Below are positions 14,901-21,354 of a stretch of DNA of 29,146 nucleotides, piece by piece. Below the pieces are notes generated by a model. It did no database searches. It saw only the letters and a program-made list of their open reading frames with translations, and had not been told where the DNA came from. Within the stretch, counting starts at the first letter, position 1, and each line of letters opens with the position of its first letter. This DNA is from DATKDU01 sp035512595 (GTDB taxonomy: Bacteria > Planctomycetota > Planctomycetia > Pirellulales > Pirellulaceae). The stretch spans positions 1-29,146 of the forward strand of contig DATKDU010000016.1 in the NCBI GenBank assembly GCA_035512595.1, read 5' to 3'. A program made the translations under genes and the position numbers.

Positions 14901-15713
14901 ATGCGTCATCCGCTAAACAGGTTTCGGGTTTGGCTCGCCGACAATGACCCGTTTTTGCGAGTCACACAAGTTGGCGTGTACGTGCTAATCGGCGGCGCGT
15001 TCGCAGTCTACATCGGCTGGCAGCAAACTAGGATTGCCGACCAGCAAACACAGCTCGCCGAGCATCAATTGGCCGTGTCTCGCGAACAACTCAAAGTCGC
15101 GGCCGCGCAGGCTGAAATCGCGAGGGCGACGCTAGTCCCACGATTTGAATTCATCCCATCGAACCTCATTCCGCCGACCATCGGTATTCGCAGCAGCAGA
15201 AGCGACATTCACGACTTAACGTGCCGTGGCGCTCTATTTATCGAACGCGAGCAACCAACCGGGAAAAAAAAGCGAGTGCGAATAGGGGACTTTTTTACCA
15301 CTACATTACGTGTCGATGATGGTTTGACTTGGAGACTGTACACCGATGAATTAAAGAATCGTGCAGCACTCCTGGATTTTCAGTATCCACCGGAAGGTCC
15401 AAAAAAATCCCTTACCGACCTACTCAGCGCGCTTAACTATAGCTATTGCGACGGCAAAACCTACACCGTCCACTGTTACTTTGAAATGCGGTATTTTAAT
15501 GCCGCGAAGGAGTCGATTATCGATCGATACGTCGCCTTCTACCCAGCTTGGCGACCGCGACCAGTGACTAGCGAGCCAGACTACGCGGGCACGATTAAGT
15601 TTTCAGATTTCCTAAAGGATGAAGGCGGCTACGACTATACGTCGCTTTACGCATCGATTGACAAGTTTATCGGGCCAGCGCCGACACGAGCGGCGGTTGC
15701 CGCAAGTCCGTAG
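14901..15713 (+). CDS. Membrane-anchored hypothetical protein with short coiled coil
   Basis: The 270-residue product has one membrane helix (about 20-42; VGVYVLIGGAFAVYIGW). A coiled-coil stretch follows (about 43-77; heptad-like LAEHQLAVSREQLKVAAAQ). The rest is a soluble domain of about 190 residues with mixed strands (DDGLTWRLYTDEL, YTVHCYFEMRYFNAAKESI). I do not recognise a named family. This anchor-plus-coil start is common among orphan accessory proteins with a cytoplasmic C-terminal domain. AAGGAGG lies 4 bases before the ATG, the strongest ribosome site in this zone. The gene is AT-richer than trpD and is bracketed by the two trpD 3' ends, which suggests it is an acquired insert. Confidence 0.78.
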   Translation: MRHPLNRFRVWLADNDPFLRVTQVGVYVLIGGAFAVYIGWQQTRIADQQTQLAEHQLAVSREQLKVAAAQAEIARATLVPRFEFIPSNLIPPTIGIRSSRSDIHDLTCRGALFIEREQPTGKKKRVRIGDFFTTTLRVDDGLTWRLYTDELKNRAALLDFQYPPEGPKKSLTDLLSALNYSYCDGKTYTVHCYFEMRYFNAAKESIIDRYVAFYPAWRPRPVTSEPDYAGTIKFSDFLKDEGGYDYTSLYASIDKFIGPAPTRAAVAASP

Positions 15714-15777
15714 GTACTTCGAGGCCGCCAGGCCGGCAGTCGGTCAGGGACGGCTGGGTAGCACAGTTTAGGGTGCC

Positions 15778-15855
15778 AGTCGGCTGCCGACAGTGGGAAG
15801 CGGGTACAGACTATCCATCACCGACGAGCCGCAAGCTGTGTTTTGACAAGACGCG
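15778..15855 (+). repeat. Interspersed repeat, inverted partner of 12602-12697
   Basis: It holds the blocks GCCGACAGTGGGAAGCGGG and GCCGCAAGCT followed by TTTTGACAAGACG. Both blocks occur inverted at 12602-12697. It fills most of the gap between the membrane-protein gene and the tandem repeat after trpD. Confidence 0.7.
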
Positions 15856-15898
15856 GCCCCGAGGGACGACGTTTCACGATGCTCGGACCCGGAGGCAG

Positions 15899-15964
15899 GT
15901 TTGCCTCCGGCTAAGGGCAAGTTTGCCTCCGGCTAAGGACAGGTTGGCCTCCGGCTAAGGGGGA
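15899..15964. repeat. 22-base tandem repeat spanning the trpD stop codon, 3 units
   Basis: Units of GTTTGCCTCCGGCTAAGG plus four bases start at 15899, 15921 and 15943. The last contains the trpD stop (TAG at 15957-15955). The first is preceded by CCGGAGGC, making a CCGGAGGCA/TGCCTCCGG hairpin. There are no spacers, so it is not a CRISPR. Confidence 0.88.
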
Positions 15965-16986
15965 GTTTGGTGGCTGGCGGCGGCCCAGCGAGCCAGAAGG
16001 TCTGCGGCCTGGCCGGAGTCGATGGCGGCGGCGGCTAGTTGGGCGCAGGCAACTGGCGACGGTTCGCGGCCGGCGGTCCACAGGGCGGCGGCCGCGTTGA
16101 GGATGACGATGTCGCGGCACGGGCCGCGCTCGCCGGACAGGACGCGGCGGATGATGGCCGCGCTTTCCTGCGGGCCGGTGATCAGCATCGTCTCGCGGCC
16201 GGCGGGCGTGAGCCCGAAATCTTCGGGCTGCCAGGAAAGGGGCGAGGTGTCGTGACCGCGAATCTCGATCGCCTGCGTCGTGCCGCCGAGGGTCACTTCG
16301 TCCAGGCCGTCTTCCCCGCTGACCACCACGGCGTGCTCGATCCCCAGCCGGGCGAGTGCCGCGGCAATCCGTTCCTTATGCTCCGGCCTGCCGACGCCGA
16401 GCACCTGAAACGGAGCGCTGGCGGGGTTACAGAGCGGCCCGAGCAAATTGAAAATCGTCGGAAAGCCGAGCTGCTTGCGAATCGGCCCGACGTGCTTCAT
16501 CGACGGGTGCAAATGCGGGGCGAAGCAGAAGCAGATGCCCAGTTCCTCCAGGCACCGCTCGACCACCGGCACCGGCGCTTCGACGTTGATTCCGAGTTCC
16601 GCCAGCACGTCGGCCGAGCCGCTCTTGCTGGTGATGCTCCGATTGCCGTGCTTGGCCACGGGCACGCCTGCCGCGGCCGTGACGATGGCCGCGGCCGTGC
16701 TGATGTTGAAGGTCCCTGAGCCGTCGCCGCCAGTGCCGCACGTATCGACCACGCCCTTTCGCGAGTGGCGAATCGGCGTCATGTGCCTCCGCATCGCCTG
16801 GGCAGCGCCGGCGATCTCATCGACCGACTCCCCCTTGGCCCGCAGCGCCGTGAGCAGCAGGGCGATTTGGTTCTCGGCGCACTGGCCCCGCATGACGTGG
16901 TCGATCACGTCGGCCATATCGGCCAGCGACAGGTCTTGTCCGGCGGACACGCGGCCGAGATGGTCGGTTAGGGAGAAGTGGGTCAT
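15955..16986 (-). CDS. trpD: Anthranilate phosphoribosyltransferase
   Basis: The 343-residue product has the full length and motifs of TrpD, which joins anthranilate to phosphoribosyl pyrophosphate in tryptophan synthesis. The glycine-rich PRPP loop CGTGGDGSGTFNIST begins at residue 83, and KHGNRS is at 112-117. The anthranilate-binding part (FAPHLHPSMKHVGPIRKQLG) and metal-binding GLDEVTL follow. The ATG overlaps the tsaB stop in an ATGA, so the two are translationally coupled. No other trp gene is in the window. The 3' end is also present as a decayed copy at 14736-14828. The stop codon lies in a 22-base tandem repeat. Confidence 0.97.
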   Translation of the reverse strand: MTHFSLTDHLGRVSAGQDLSLADMADVIDHVMRGQCAENQIALLLTALRAKGESVDEIAGAAQAMRRHMTPIRHSRKGVVDTCGTGGDGSGTFNISTAAAIVTAAAGVPVAKHGNRSITSKSGSADVLAELGINVEAPVPVVERCLEELGICFCFAPHLHPSMKHVGPIRKQLGFPTIFNLLGPLCNPASAPFQVLGVGRPEHKERIAAALARLGIEHAVVVSGEDGLDEVTLGGTTQAIEIRGHDTSPLSWQPEDFGLTPAGRETMLITGPQESAAIIRRVLSGERGPCRDIVILNAAAALWTAGREPSPVACAQLAAAAIDSGQAADLLARWAAASHQTPP

Positions 16987-17876
16987 GGGAGGCGGGGTTC
17001 AGGGTTCAGGGTTGGGGACTTGGGGCTTGGGGCCTTTTCGTCGGCATAGCTTGGCCGGAGATAGGTTGGCATGATCTGGTACAAGTCGTCGCGCCGGCCG
17101 GATCGCCATGCTACCAGAGCGAGGCGGCCGATGGTGACGGCCTGCGGCGTCCAGCATTCCTCTGGCGCAGCGACAACGGACGGCGGAAGCTGGCCGAGCA
17201 ATCGCTGGAGTGCCGGGCCGCTGACAATCGTTCCGGGAGCGAGCTGGCCCAGCCACGCATGGGCCGCGACGATTTGAGTCTCGCCGAGCCGCTTCCAAGA
17301 AACTCGCTGCCAGGCTCCGCCTGGGAACGCAATGTCGCGAGGCTCTGCCTCGCCCGGAAGCGGCGAAGACGTCGAGCATTCGCCCGTGCCGCCGAGGCGG
17401 AGCCTCGGGTTGGTGTGTTCCCAGGGAGGACCCTGGGAACAAGAAGTGGCATCCGTTTCGCCCGTTCGCTCATACCACGCGAGAAACAGCTCGCGGCGCT
17501 GGGCGTCGATGACGGCGTGCAGCTCTCTCGCTCCGTCGCCGGCAACTGCGCCGGCAACATCGCCAGGCACTTGTGCCGCGATCGCGTCGAGCGTGTCCAC
17601 GCCGAGGATGTCGCAGCCGAGCGCATAGGCCAGCGTCTTGGCCGTCGTAATGCCGACGCGGAGGCCGGTGAAAGAACCCGGCCCGGTACTGACGGCAATC
17701 AGGTTCAACTGGTCCGGGCGAAGCTGCTGATCGGTCAGAAGCTGCTCGATCGCCGGCGCCAGCGTGCGGGCCGAGCCAACGAGCGGGTCGAGCTGCCGCT
17801 GGTGGGCTACGTCGTCGCCCTGCAGGAGGGCCACGGTCCCCGATTTGCTGGAAGTTTCGATTGCCAGGGTGAACAA
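16983..17876 (-). CDS. tsaB: tRNA threonylcarbamoyladenosine biosynthesis protein TsaB with an in-frame repeat insertion
   Basis: TsaB partners TsaD in making t6A37 in tRNAs. The 297-residue product starts FTLAIETSSKSGTVALL and has STGPGSFTGLRVGITTAKTL, the family's ASKHA-fold signatures. Normal TsaB is about 220-240 residues. Two additions explain the excess. Residues about 146-189 come from a 131-base multi-hairpin element (17310-17440), separating the DAQRRELFLAWYERTG part from VSWKRLGETQI. The last 14 or so residues (APSPKSPTLNPEP...) come from a heptad repeat array. The TTG start at 17876 is the only suitable codon before the conserved N terminus. It is coupled to trpD by ATGA. The frame is intact, so the gene is probably functional. 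Confidence 0.92.
   Translation of the reverse strand: MFTLAIETSSKSGTVALLQGDDVAHQRQLDPLVGSARTLAPAIEQLLTDQQLRPDQLNLIAVSTGPGSFTGLRVGITTAKTLAYALGCDILGVDTLDAIAAQVPGDVAGAVAGDGARELHAVIDAQRRELFLAWYERTGETDATSCSQGPPWEHTNPRLRLGGTGECSTSSPLPGEAEPRDIAFPGGAWQRVSWKRLGETQIVAAHAWLGQLAPGTIVSGPALQRLLGQLPPSVVAAPEECWTPQAVTIGRLALVAWRSGRRDDLYQIMPTYLRPSYADEKAPSPKSPTLNPEPRLP
16995..17036. repeat. Heptad array encoding the TsaB C terminus
   Basis: Six 7-base units: GGGTTCA twice, GGGTTGG, GGACTTG, GGGCTTG, GGGCCTT. The first heptad is the same as in the array before gspF. The array lies fully within the tsaB frame, just before its stop. Confidence 0.9.
17310..17440. repeat. Multi-hairpin element inserted in frame in tsaB
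   Basis: Four hairpins lie in series: CCAGGC-tcc-GCCTGG (17310-17324), CGAGGC-tct-GCCTCG (17338-17352), CCGAGGC-gga-GCCTCGG (17392-17408) and GTTCCCAGGG-agga-CCCTGGGAAC (17417-17440). The two outer hairpins have related stems, as do the two inner ones. It has no stop codons in the tsaB frame. Confidence 0.88.
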
Positions 17877-18024
17877 GCTGGTGGGCCTTTGCGGAGCGGC
17901 TCGTCGGGCGTAAAAGTCGGGGGAAGGGAGGAATCGTCGGGCTGACCGCCGGACCGCGCTCCCCGCGGCAGCCTTAAATGCCTACGCAGCACCTGTTTAG
18001 GGCATCCATTCGGCCCGGTTTGAC

Positions 18025-18053
18025 TTGACCGCTTTCGCGCCCAATCCTACATT
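18025..18053 (+). promoter_or_regulatory. Candidate sigma-70-type promoter for the metallophosphoesterase gene
   Basis: TTGACC (18025-18030) and TACATT (18048-18053) are separated by exactly 17 bases, 84 bases before the GTG start of the next gene. This is the best-spaced pair seen in the window. It is found by eye only. Confidence 0.45.
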
Positions 18054-18136
18054 GGACCGTTTGTACCCAGGGAAGAGGTCGTGCGGGCAACTGCTTGCCA
18101 CGCTGACCTTTATGGTAGGCAGAAAGGCGCCAGCGC

Positions 18137-18889
18137 GTGAAGCGTGCTCTCATCAGCGACATCCACGCCAACCTCGAGGCGCTGCGCGTCGTCATGGCGG
18201 ACATCAAGGCGCAGGGGATCAAGGACATCTTCTGCCTGGGGGACATTATCGGCTATGGCCCCGACCCGTGCGCCTGCCTGGACCAGGTGATGGACACTTG
18301 CCAGGTCACGATTCAGGGGAATCACGACCAGGCGGCAATCATCGACCCCGACGGCTTCAATCCGGTGGCGCTGCGGGCCGTGTACTGGACGCGCGATCAG
18401 CTCGACCGCGGACCGGGGGGCGCAGCCCGCCGCAACGGCAGGTGGGACTTTGTCGGCGCACTGCCGCGGACGCACACCGACGGCGATTTTCTGTTCGTCC
18501 ACGGCTCGCCCCGCGAACCGACGAACGAATACGTCTTTCCCGAAGACATCTACAACCAGCGGAAGATGGACGCCCTGTTCGGGCGAATCCAGAAATACTG
18601 CTTCCAGGGGCACACGCACCTTCCGGGCATTTTTACGATGGACTACCGGTTCATCTCGCCGGAGGAGTGCAGCTACAAGTACCAGCTCCAAGACGACCAC
18701 GTGATGATCAACGTCGGCTCGGTGGGCCAGCCGCGGGACGGCGATCCGCGGGCCTGCTATGTGATTCTCGATGACAAGCTGGTCACCTTCCGCCGCATCG
18801 AGTACCCGGTCGAAGAAACGCGGCGGAAAATCTACGCCGTCGAGGAGCTGGACAACATGCTCGGCGACCGGCTGCTGAGTGGGCGGTAG
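18137..18889 (+). CDS. Calcineurin-like metallophosphoesterase
   Basis: The 250-residue product carries all five metal-site blocks of the family: ISDIHANLEAL (Asp8, His10), LGDIIGYGPDP, QGNHDQA, FVHGSP and GHTHLPG, plus NVGSVGQPRDGDP near the end. These coordinate a two-metal centre that hydrolyses phosphoesters. The short single-domain form is close to bacterial YfcE-like and diadenosine-tetraphosphatase-like proteins, and the substrate cannot be named. The GTG start is chosen because the conserved N terminus begins there. AAAGG lies upstream. It is divergent from tsaB with 260 bases between, where a promoter-like pair is seen. Confidence 0.93.
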   Translation: MKRALISDIHANLEALRVVMADIKAQGIKDIFCLGDIIGYGPDPCACLDQVMDTCQVTIQGNHDQAAIIDPDGFNPVALRAVYWTRDQLDRGPGGAARRNGRWDFVGALPRTHTDGDFLFVHGSPREPTNEYVFPEDIYNQRKMDALFGRIQKYCFQGHTHLPGIFTMDYRFISPEECSYKYQLQDDHVMINVGSVGQPRDGDPRACYVILDDKLVTFRRIEYPVEETRRKIYAVEELDNMLGDRLLSGR

Positions 18890-18897
18890 TGGTGACG

Positions 18898-19041
18898 ATG
18901 CGTCCGACGACTGCCGCTCTGCTGAGCATCGGGCTTCCGTTTCTGGCCGCGACCTCGCTCCCGGCACAGCTCGTCCAGGTCCGCCAGGATTTTTCCAAAG
19001 ACCCCGGCTGGGACCACAAGCAAGCCGGCCGGCGCTTTTAG
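18898..19041 (+). pseudogene. Truncated gene stub: signal peptide and start of a secreted protein
   Basis: An ATG 9 bases after the metallophosphoesterase stop opens 47 codons. They begin with a clear signal peptide (MRPTTAALLSIGLPFLAATS, cleavage near LPAQ). The mature start follows (LVQVRQDFSKDPGWDH) and then a stop. QDFSKDPGW-type starts occur in longer exported planctomycete proteins, so this is probably the 5' end of a gene whose remainder was lost. The sequence that follows is repeat material. It could instead be a real 47-residue exported peptide. Confidence 0.55.
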
Positions 19042-19087
19042 ATTGGAGTGCGGCGACGATTCCTTACGGGCGGGGGGCGATTTGCCG

Positions 19088-19127
19088 GTAGTGGAAAGTG
19101 GCCACTTCCCTGAAAGTGGCCGTCCAC
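19088..19127. repeat. Degenerate GTAG-footed hairpin pair
   Basis: GTAG is followed by a GGAAAGTGGCCACTTCC hairpin and a second partial arm ending CCGTCCAC. Its layout matches the REPIN-like elements at 486 and 2741, with a decayed right arm. It lies in the gap before the aquaporin gene, just after the truncated stub. Confidence 0.65.
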
Positions 19128-19247
19128 AGTGCGGATCCGCGTACAGGTTGTCCATCACCAGCAACTTCCTGTCCCAATCGCAAAGTTGTACGACACTCAA
19201 ACGTTCGTTAGAATGTCATTCCACCGACGTTTCTCCCTGAGTTGCCC

Positions 19248-20108
19248 ATGCCCCACCTTTTGCAAAAATCCATCGCCGAAGTCGTCGGCACGTTCATCCT
19301 GATCCTCTTCGGCTGCGGCGCGGTCCATTCGGCCGTGCTCACCGGATTGCAAGCCGGCCTGTGGCAGGTGGCCATCGTGTGGGGAATGGGGGTCACGCTG
19401 GCGGTGTTCGTGGTCGGCGGCATTAGCGGGGCGCACATCAACCCGGCAATTACCATTTCGCTCGCCACCTGGGGAAAATTCCCCTGGCGCGAAGTGCCGG
19501 CGTACGTCGGCTCGCAATTGGCCGGCGCATTCCTGGCTGCGGCGGCCCTCTTTGCGATCTACGCCCCCAACCTGGCGGACCGCGAAGCGGCGCTCGGCGT
19601 GCAGCGCGGCGGCCCCGGCGGGTTTTTGACCGCCATGTGCTACGGCGAGTTTTATCCCAACCCTGCTCCGCTCGCGACGGCGGCGAAGCCGTTTGAGACT
19701 GCCGACTGGGAGCGCTACAGCACCAAAGTGACCCACTCGATCGCCTTCGGTGCGGAGGTGCTCTGCACGGCCGTGCTGGCGCTGGTCGTGTTTGCGGTCA
19801 CCGATCCGCGGAACGAAGGCGGCCCGCCGGCGCGGCTCGCGCCCTTCTTCATCGGGATGACCGTCGCGCTCTTGATTTCGATCATCGGCCCGCTGACGCA
19901 GTGCTGCCTGAACCCGGCCCGCGACTTCGGGCCGCGGCTGTTCACGTTCGTGGCCGGCTGGGGAAGCCAGGCGATTCCCGGCCCCAACGGCATTGGCGTG
20001 CTCACCGTCTACATCGTCGCCCCGATCCTGGGGGCGATTGCCGGCGGGGGCATTTACCAGCAGTGGCTGAGGCACTGGCTGCCTGCGCCAGAGGGGAGTG
20101 CAAAATGA
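19248..20108 (+). CDS. Aquaporin / glycerol facilitator family channel
   Basis: The 286-residue membrane protein has six hydrophobic helices and both half-helix NPA motifs of the MIP family: SGAHINPAITI in the first half and CLNPARDFGPRLF in the second. The Asp after NPAR is typical of glycerol facilitators rather than water-only aquaporins, so it probably passes glycerol or similar small solutes across the inner membrane. It starts at the ATG at 19248. An in-frame TTG at 19242 is also possible, and no good ribosome site is seen for either. Its stop overlaps the ATG of the next gene (ATGA), linking it to the secreted transglutaminase. No glycerol kinase gene is nearby. Confidence 0.95.
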   Translation: MPHLLQKSIAEVVGTFILILFGCGAVHSAVLTGLQAGLWQVAIVWGMGVTLAVFVVGGISGAHINPAITISLATWGKFPWREVPAYVGSQLAGAFLAAAALFAIYAPNLADREAALGVQRGGPGGFLTAMCYGEFYPNPAPLATAAKPFETADWERYSTKVTHSIAFGAEVLCTAVLALVVFAVTDPRNEGGPPARLAPFFIGMTVALLISIIGPLTQCCLNPARDFGPRLFTFVAGWGSQAIPGPNGIGVLTVYIVAPILGAIAGGGIYQQWLRHWLPAPEGSAK

Positions 20109-21319
20109 TCAGGGCAAAATGCAAAAGTCAAAATGAAGCACGGCGATCCAATTGCACTTTGCATTTTGCATTTTGCATTGGTCATTTTTCCTTTCTGCTG
20201 CTGGCGATTGCCGGCTCTCTCGGAGTCCACTCCGCTTTGGCCGCCGACCCGGCCCTCGATCCGCTGCTTCCCTACGAGGCCGAGAAGTCGAGCCCGGTGG
20301 TGTACGACGTGGATTATTCCATCGTCGTGACCGCGCCGTACAAGACCAAAGTGCTCAAGGTCTGGCTGCCGCTGCCGCAGTCGGATGCCGGGCAGGAAGT
20401 GGAATCGAAGTCGCTCGCGAGCTTTCCGGCGGAGATCGAGCCGCAAGTGGCCAGCGAGCCGGTGTTTGGCAACAAATTCGCCTATTTCGAGCTTCGCGAT
20501 CCGCAGGGGGCGCAGGTTCTGCGGCATCGGTTCCGCGTGAAGACCTGGGAGCTGCGGTGGAACCTGAATGCCGACAAGGTCGTGGCGGTGGAGCAGTGGC
20601 CGAAGTCGTTCGACGCCTATCGCCGCAGCGAGAGCCAGTCGGTGGTCGTTGACGATCGCTTTCGGGCGCTGCTCACGCAGATTGTGCCCAATCGCGCCGG
20701 TCCGCTGGCCGATTTGTCGAGCGTCATGCTGTGGGTCGGCGACCATTTTGCCTACGACCATCACGACGCGTCGCTCAAGGCGGACTCGACGCACGGCCTG
20801 GACAAGCGCCGCGGCCACTGCAGCGACTATCATGGATTCTGCGCGGCGATGGGGCGGGCGCTCGGTCATCCGACGCGCGTCACGTACGGCCTCAACACGT
20901 TTCCCAAGAACTCGCCGTCGCATTGCAAGCTGGAAGCCTACCTGCCGCCGTACGGCTGGGTGAGCTTCGACGTCTCCGAAACGCAAAGGCTGATGGCCGC
21001 GATCAAGAAGGACGGCATGCTCGACGAGGCACGCAAGCAGGAATTGATCGCTGCCGCTACGCGGCGATTGACCAGCGGCTTTCGCGACAACACCTGGTTC
21101 TGCACCACCCGCGGCACGGATTACGACCTGGTCCCCAAGGCCAGAGGCAAAGTGCCGGTCGTCCGCACGGCGTACATCGAAGCGGACGGAGTGCCGCTGG
21201 CCGATCCCGACCCAGCCGATCCTGAGGCTCGCGAGTTCGCCTGGATGACGGTCATGAAAGTGACTGCGGACCGGGATGTGGAGTATCCGTTTACTGACTA
21301 CGCCACGCTGAAAGAATAG
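20105..21319 (+). CDS. Secreted transglutaminase-like protease-fold protein
   Basis: The 404-residue product has an N-terminal signal (hydrophobic stretch about 20-40, FSFLLLAIAGSLGVHSALAA) and a beta-rich N-terminal domain. The transglutaminase-like core carries its catalytic triad in order: Cys in RRGHCSDYHGF, His in SHCKLEAYL, Asp in VSFDVSET. Enzymes of this fold act as peptidases or amide-group transferases. The substrate is unknown. The ATG overlaps the aquaporin stop (ATGA). The first 30 codons are largely made of period-7 repeats (ATGCAAA and TTGCATT units), so part of the signal region (LHFAFCIGHFSF) is repeat-derived. A shorter start is not available in frame before the signal's hydrophobic core. 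Confidence 0.9.
   Translation: MIRAKCKSQNEARRSNCTLHFAFCIGHFSFLLLAIAGSLGVHSALAADPALDPLLPYEAEKSSPVVYDVDYSIVVTAPYKTKVLKVWLPLPQSDAGQEVESKSLASFPAEIEPQVASEPVFGNKFAYFELRDPQGAQVLRHRFRVKTWELRWNLNADKVVAVEQWPKSFDAYRRSESQSVVVDDRFRALLTQIVPNRAGPLADLSSVMLWVGDHFAYDHHDASLKADSTHGLDKRRGHCSDYHGFCAAMGRALGHPTRVTYGLNTFPKNSPSHCKLEAYLPPYGWVSFDVSETQRLMAAIKKDGMLDEARKQELIAAATRRLTSGFRDNTWFCTTRGTDYDLVPKARGKVPVVRTAYIEADGVPLADPDPADPEAREFAWMTVMKVTADRDVEYPFTDYATLKE
20112..20186. repeat. Heptad units encoding the N terminus of the transglutaminase
   Basis: GGGCAAA, ATGCAAA, AGTCAAA and ATGAAGC (20112-20139) are followed after 12 bases by TTGCACT, three TTGCATT and GGTCATT (20152-20186). The two halves are partly inverse of each other (ATGCAAA against TTGCATT). 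All lie within the reading frame. Confidence 0.88.
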
Positions 21320-21329
21320 CATCGCGCCC

Positions 21330-21350
21330 CCACTCACCACTCACCACTCA
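21330..21350. repeat. Heptad array CCACTCA, 3 units
   Basis: Three exact CCACTCA units directly precede the start region of the CobW-family gene (CCCC then ATG at 21355), so no ribosome site of the usual type is present. Confidence 0.9.
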
Positions 21351-21354
21351 CCCC

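Noticed and set aside
13030..15713. A named defence system made of the DUF5677 gene and the membrane protein
   Set aside because: No nuclease, helicase, NTPase, reverse transcriptase or toxin motif is visible in either protein. They are on opposite strands and separated by relic sequence.
15899..15964. Tandem repeat as a CRISPR array
   Set aside because: Units are directly adjacent at 22 bases with no spacers, and no cas gene is present.
20054..21340. A 428-codon minus-strand open frame opposite the transglutaminase
   Set aside because: Antisense shadow. Its C-terminal part is just the reverse reading of the TTGCATT heptads.
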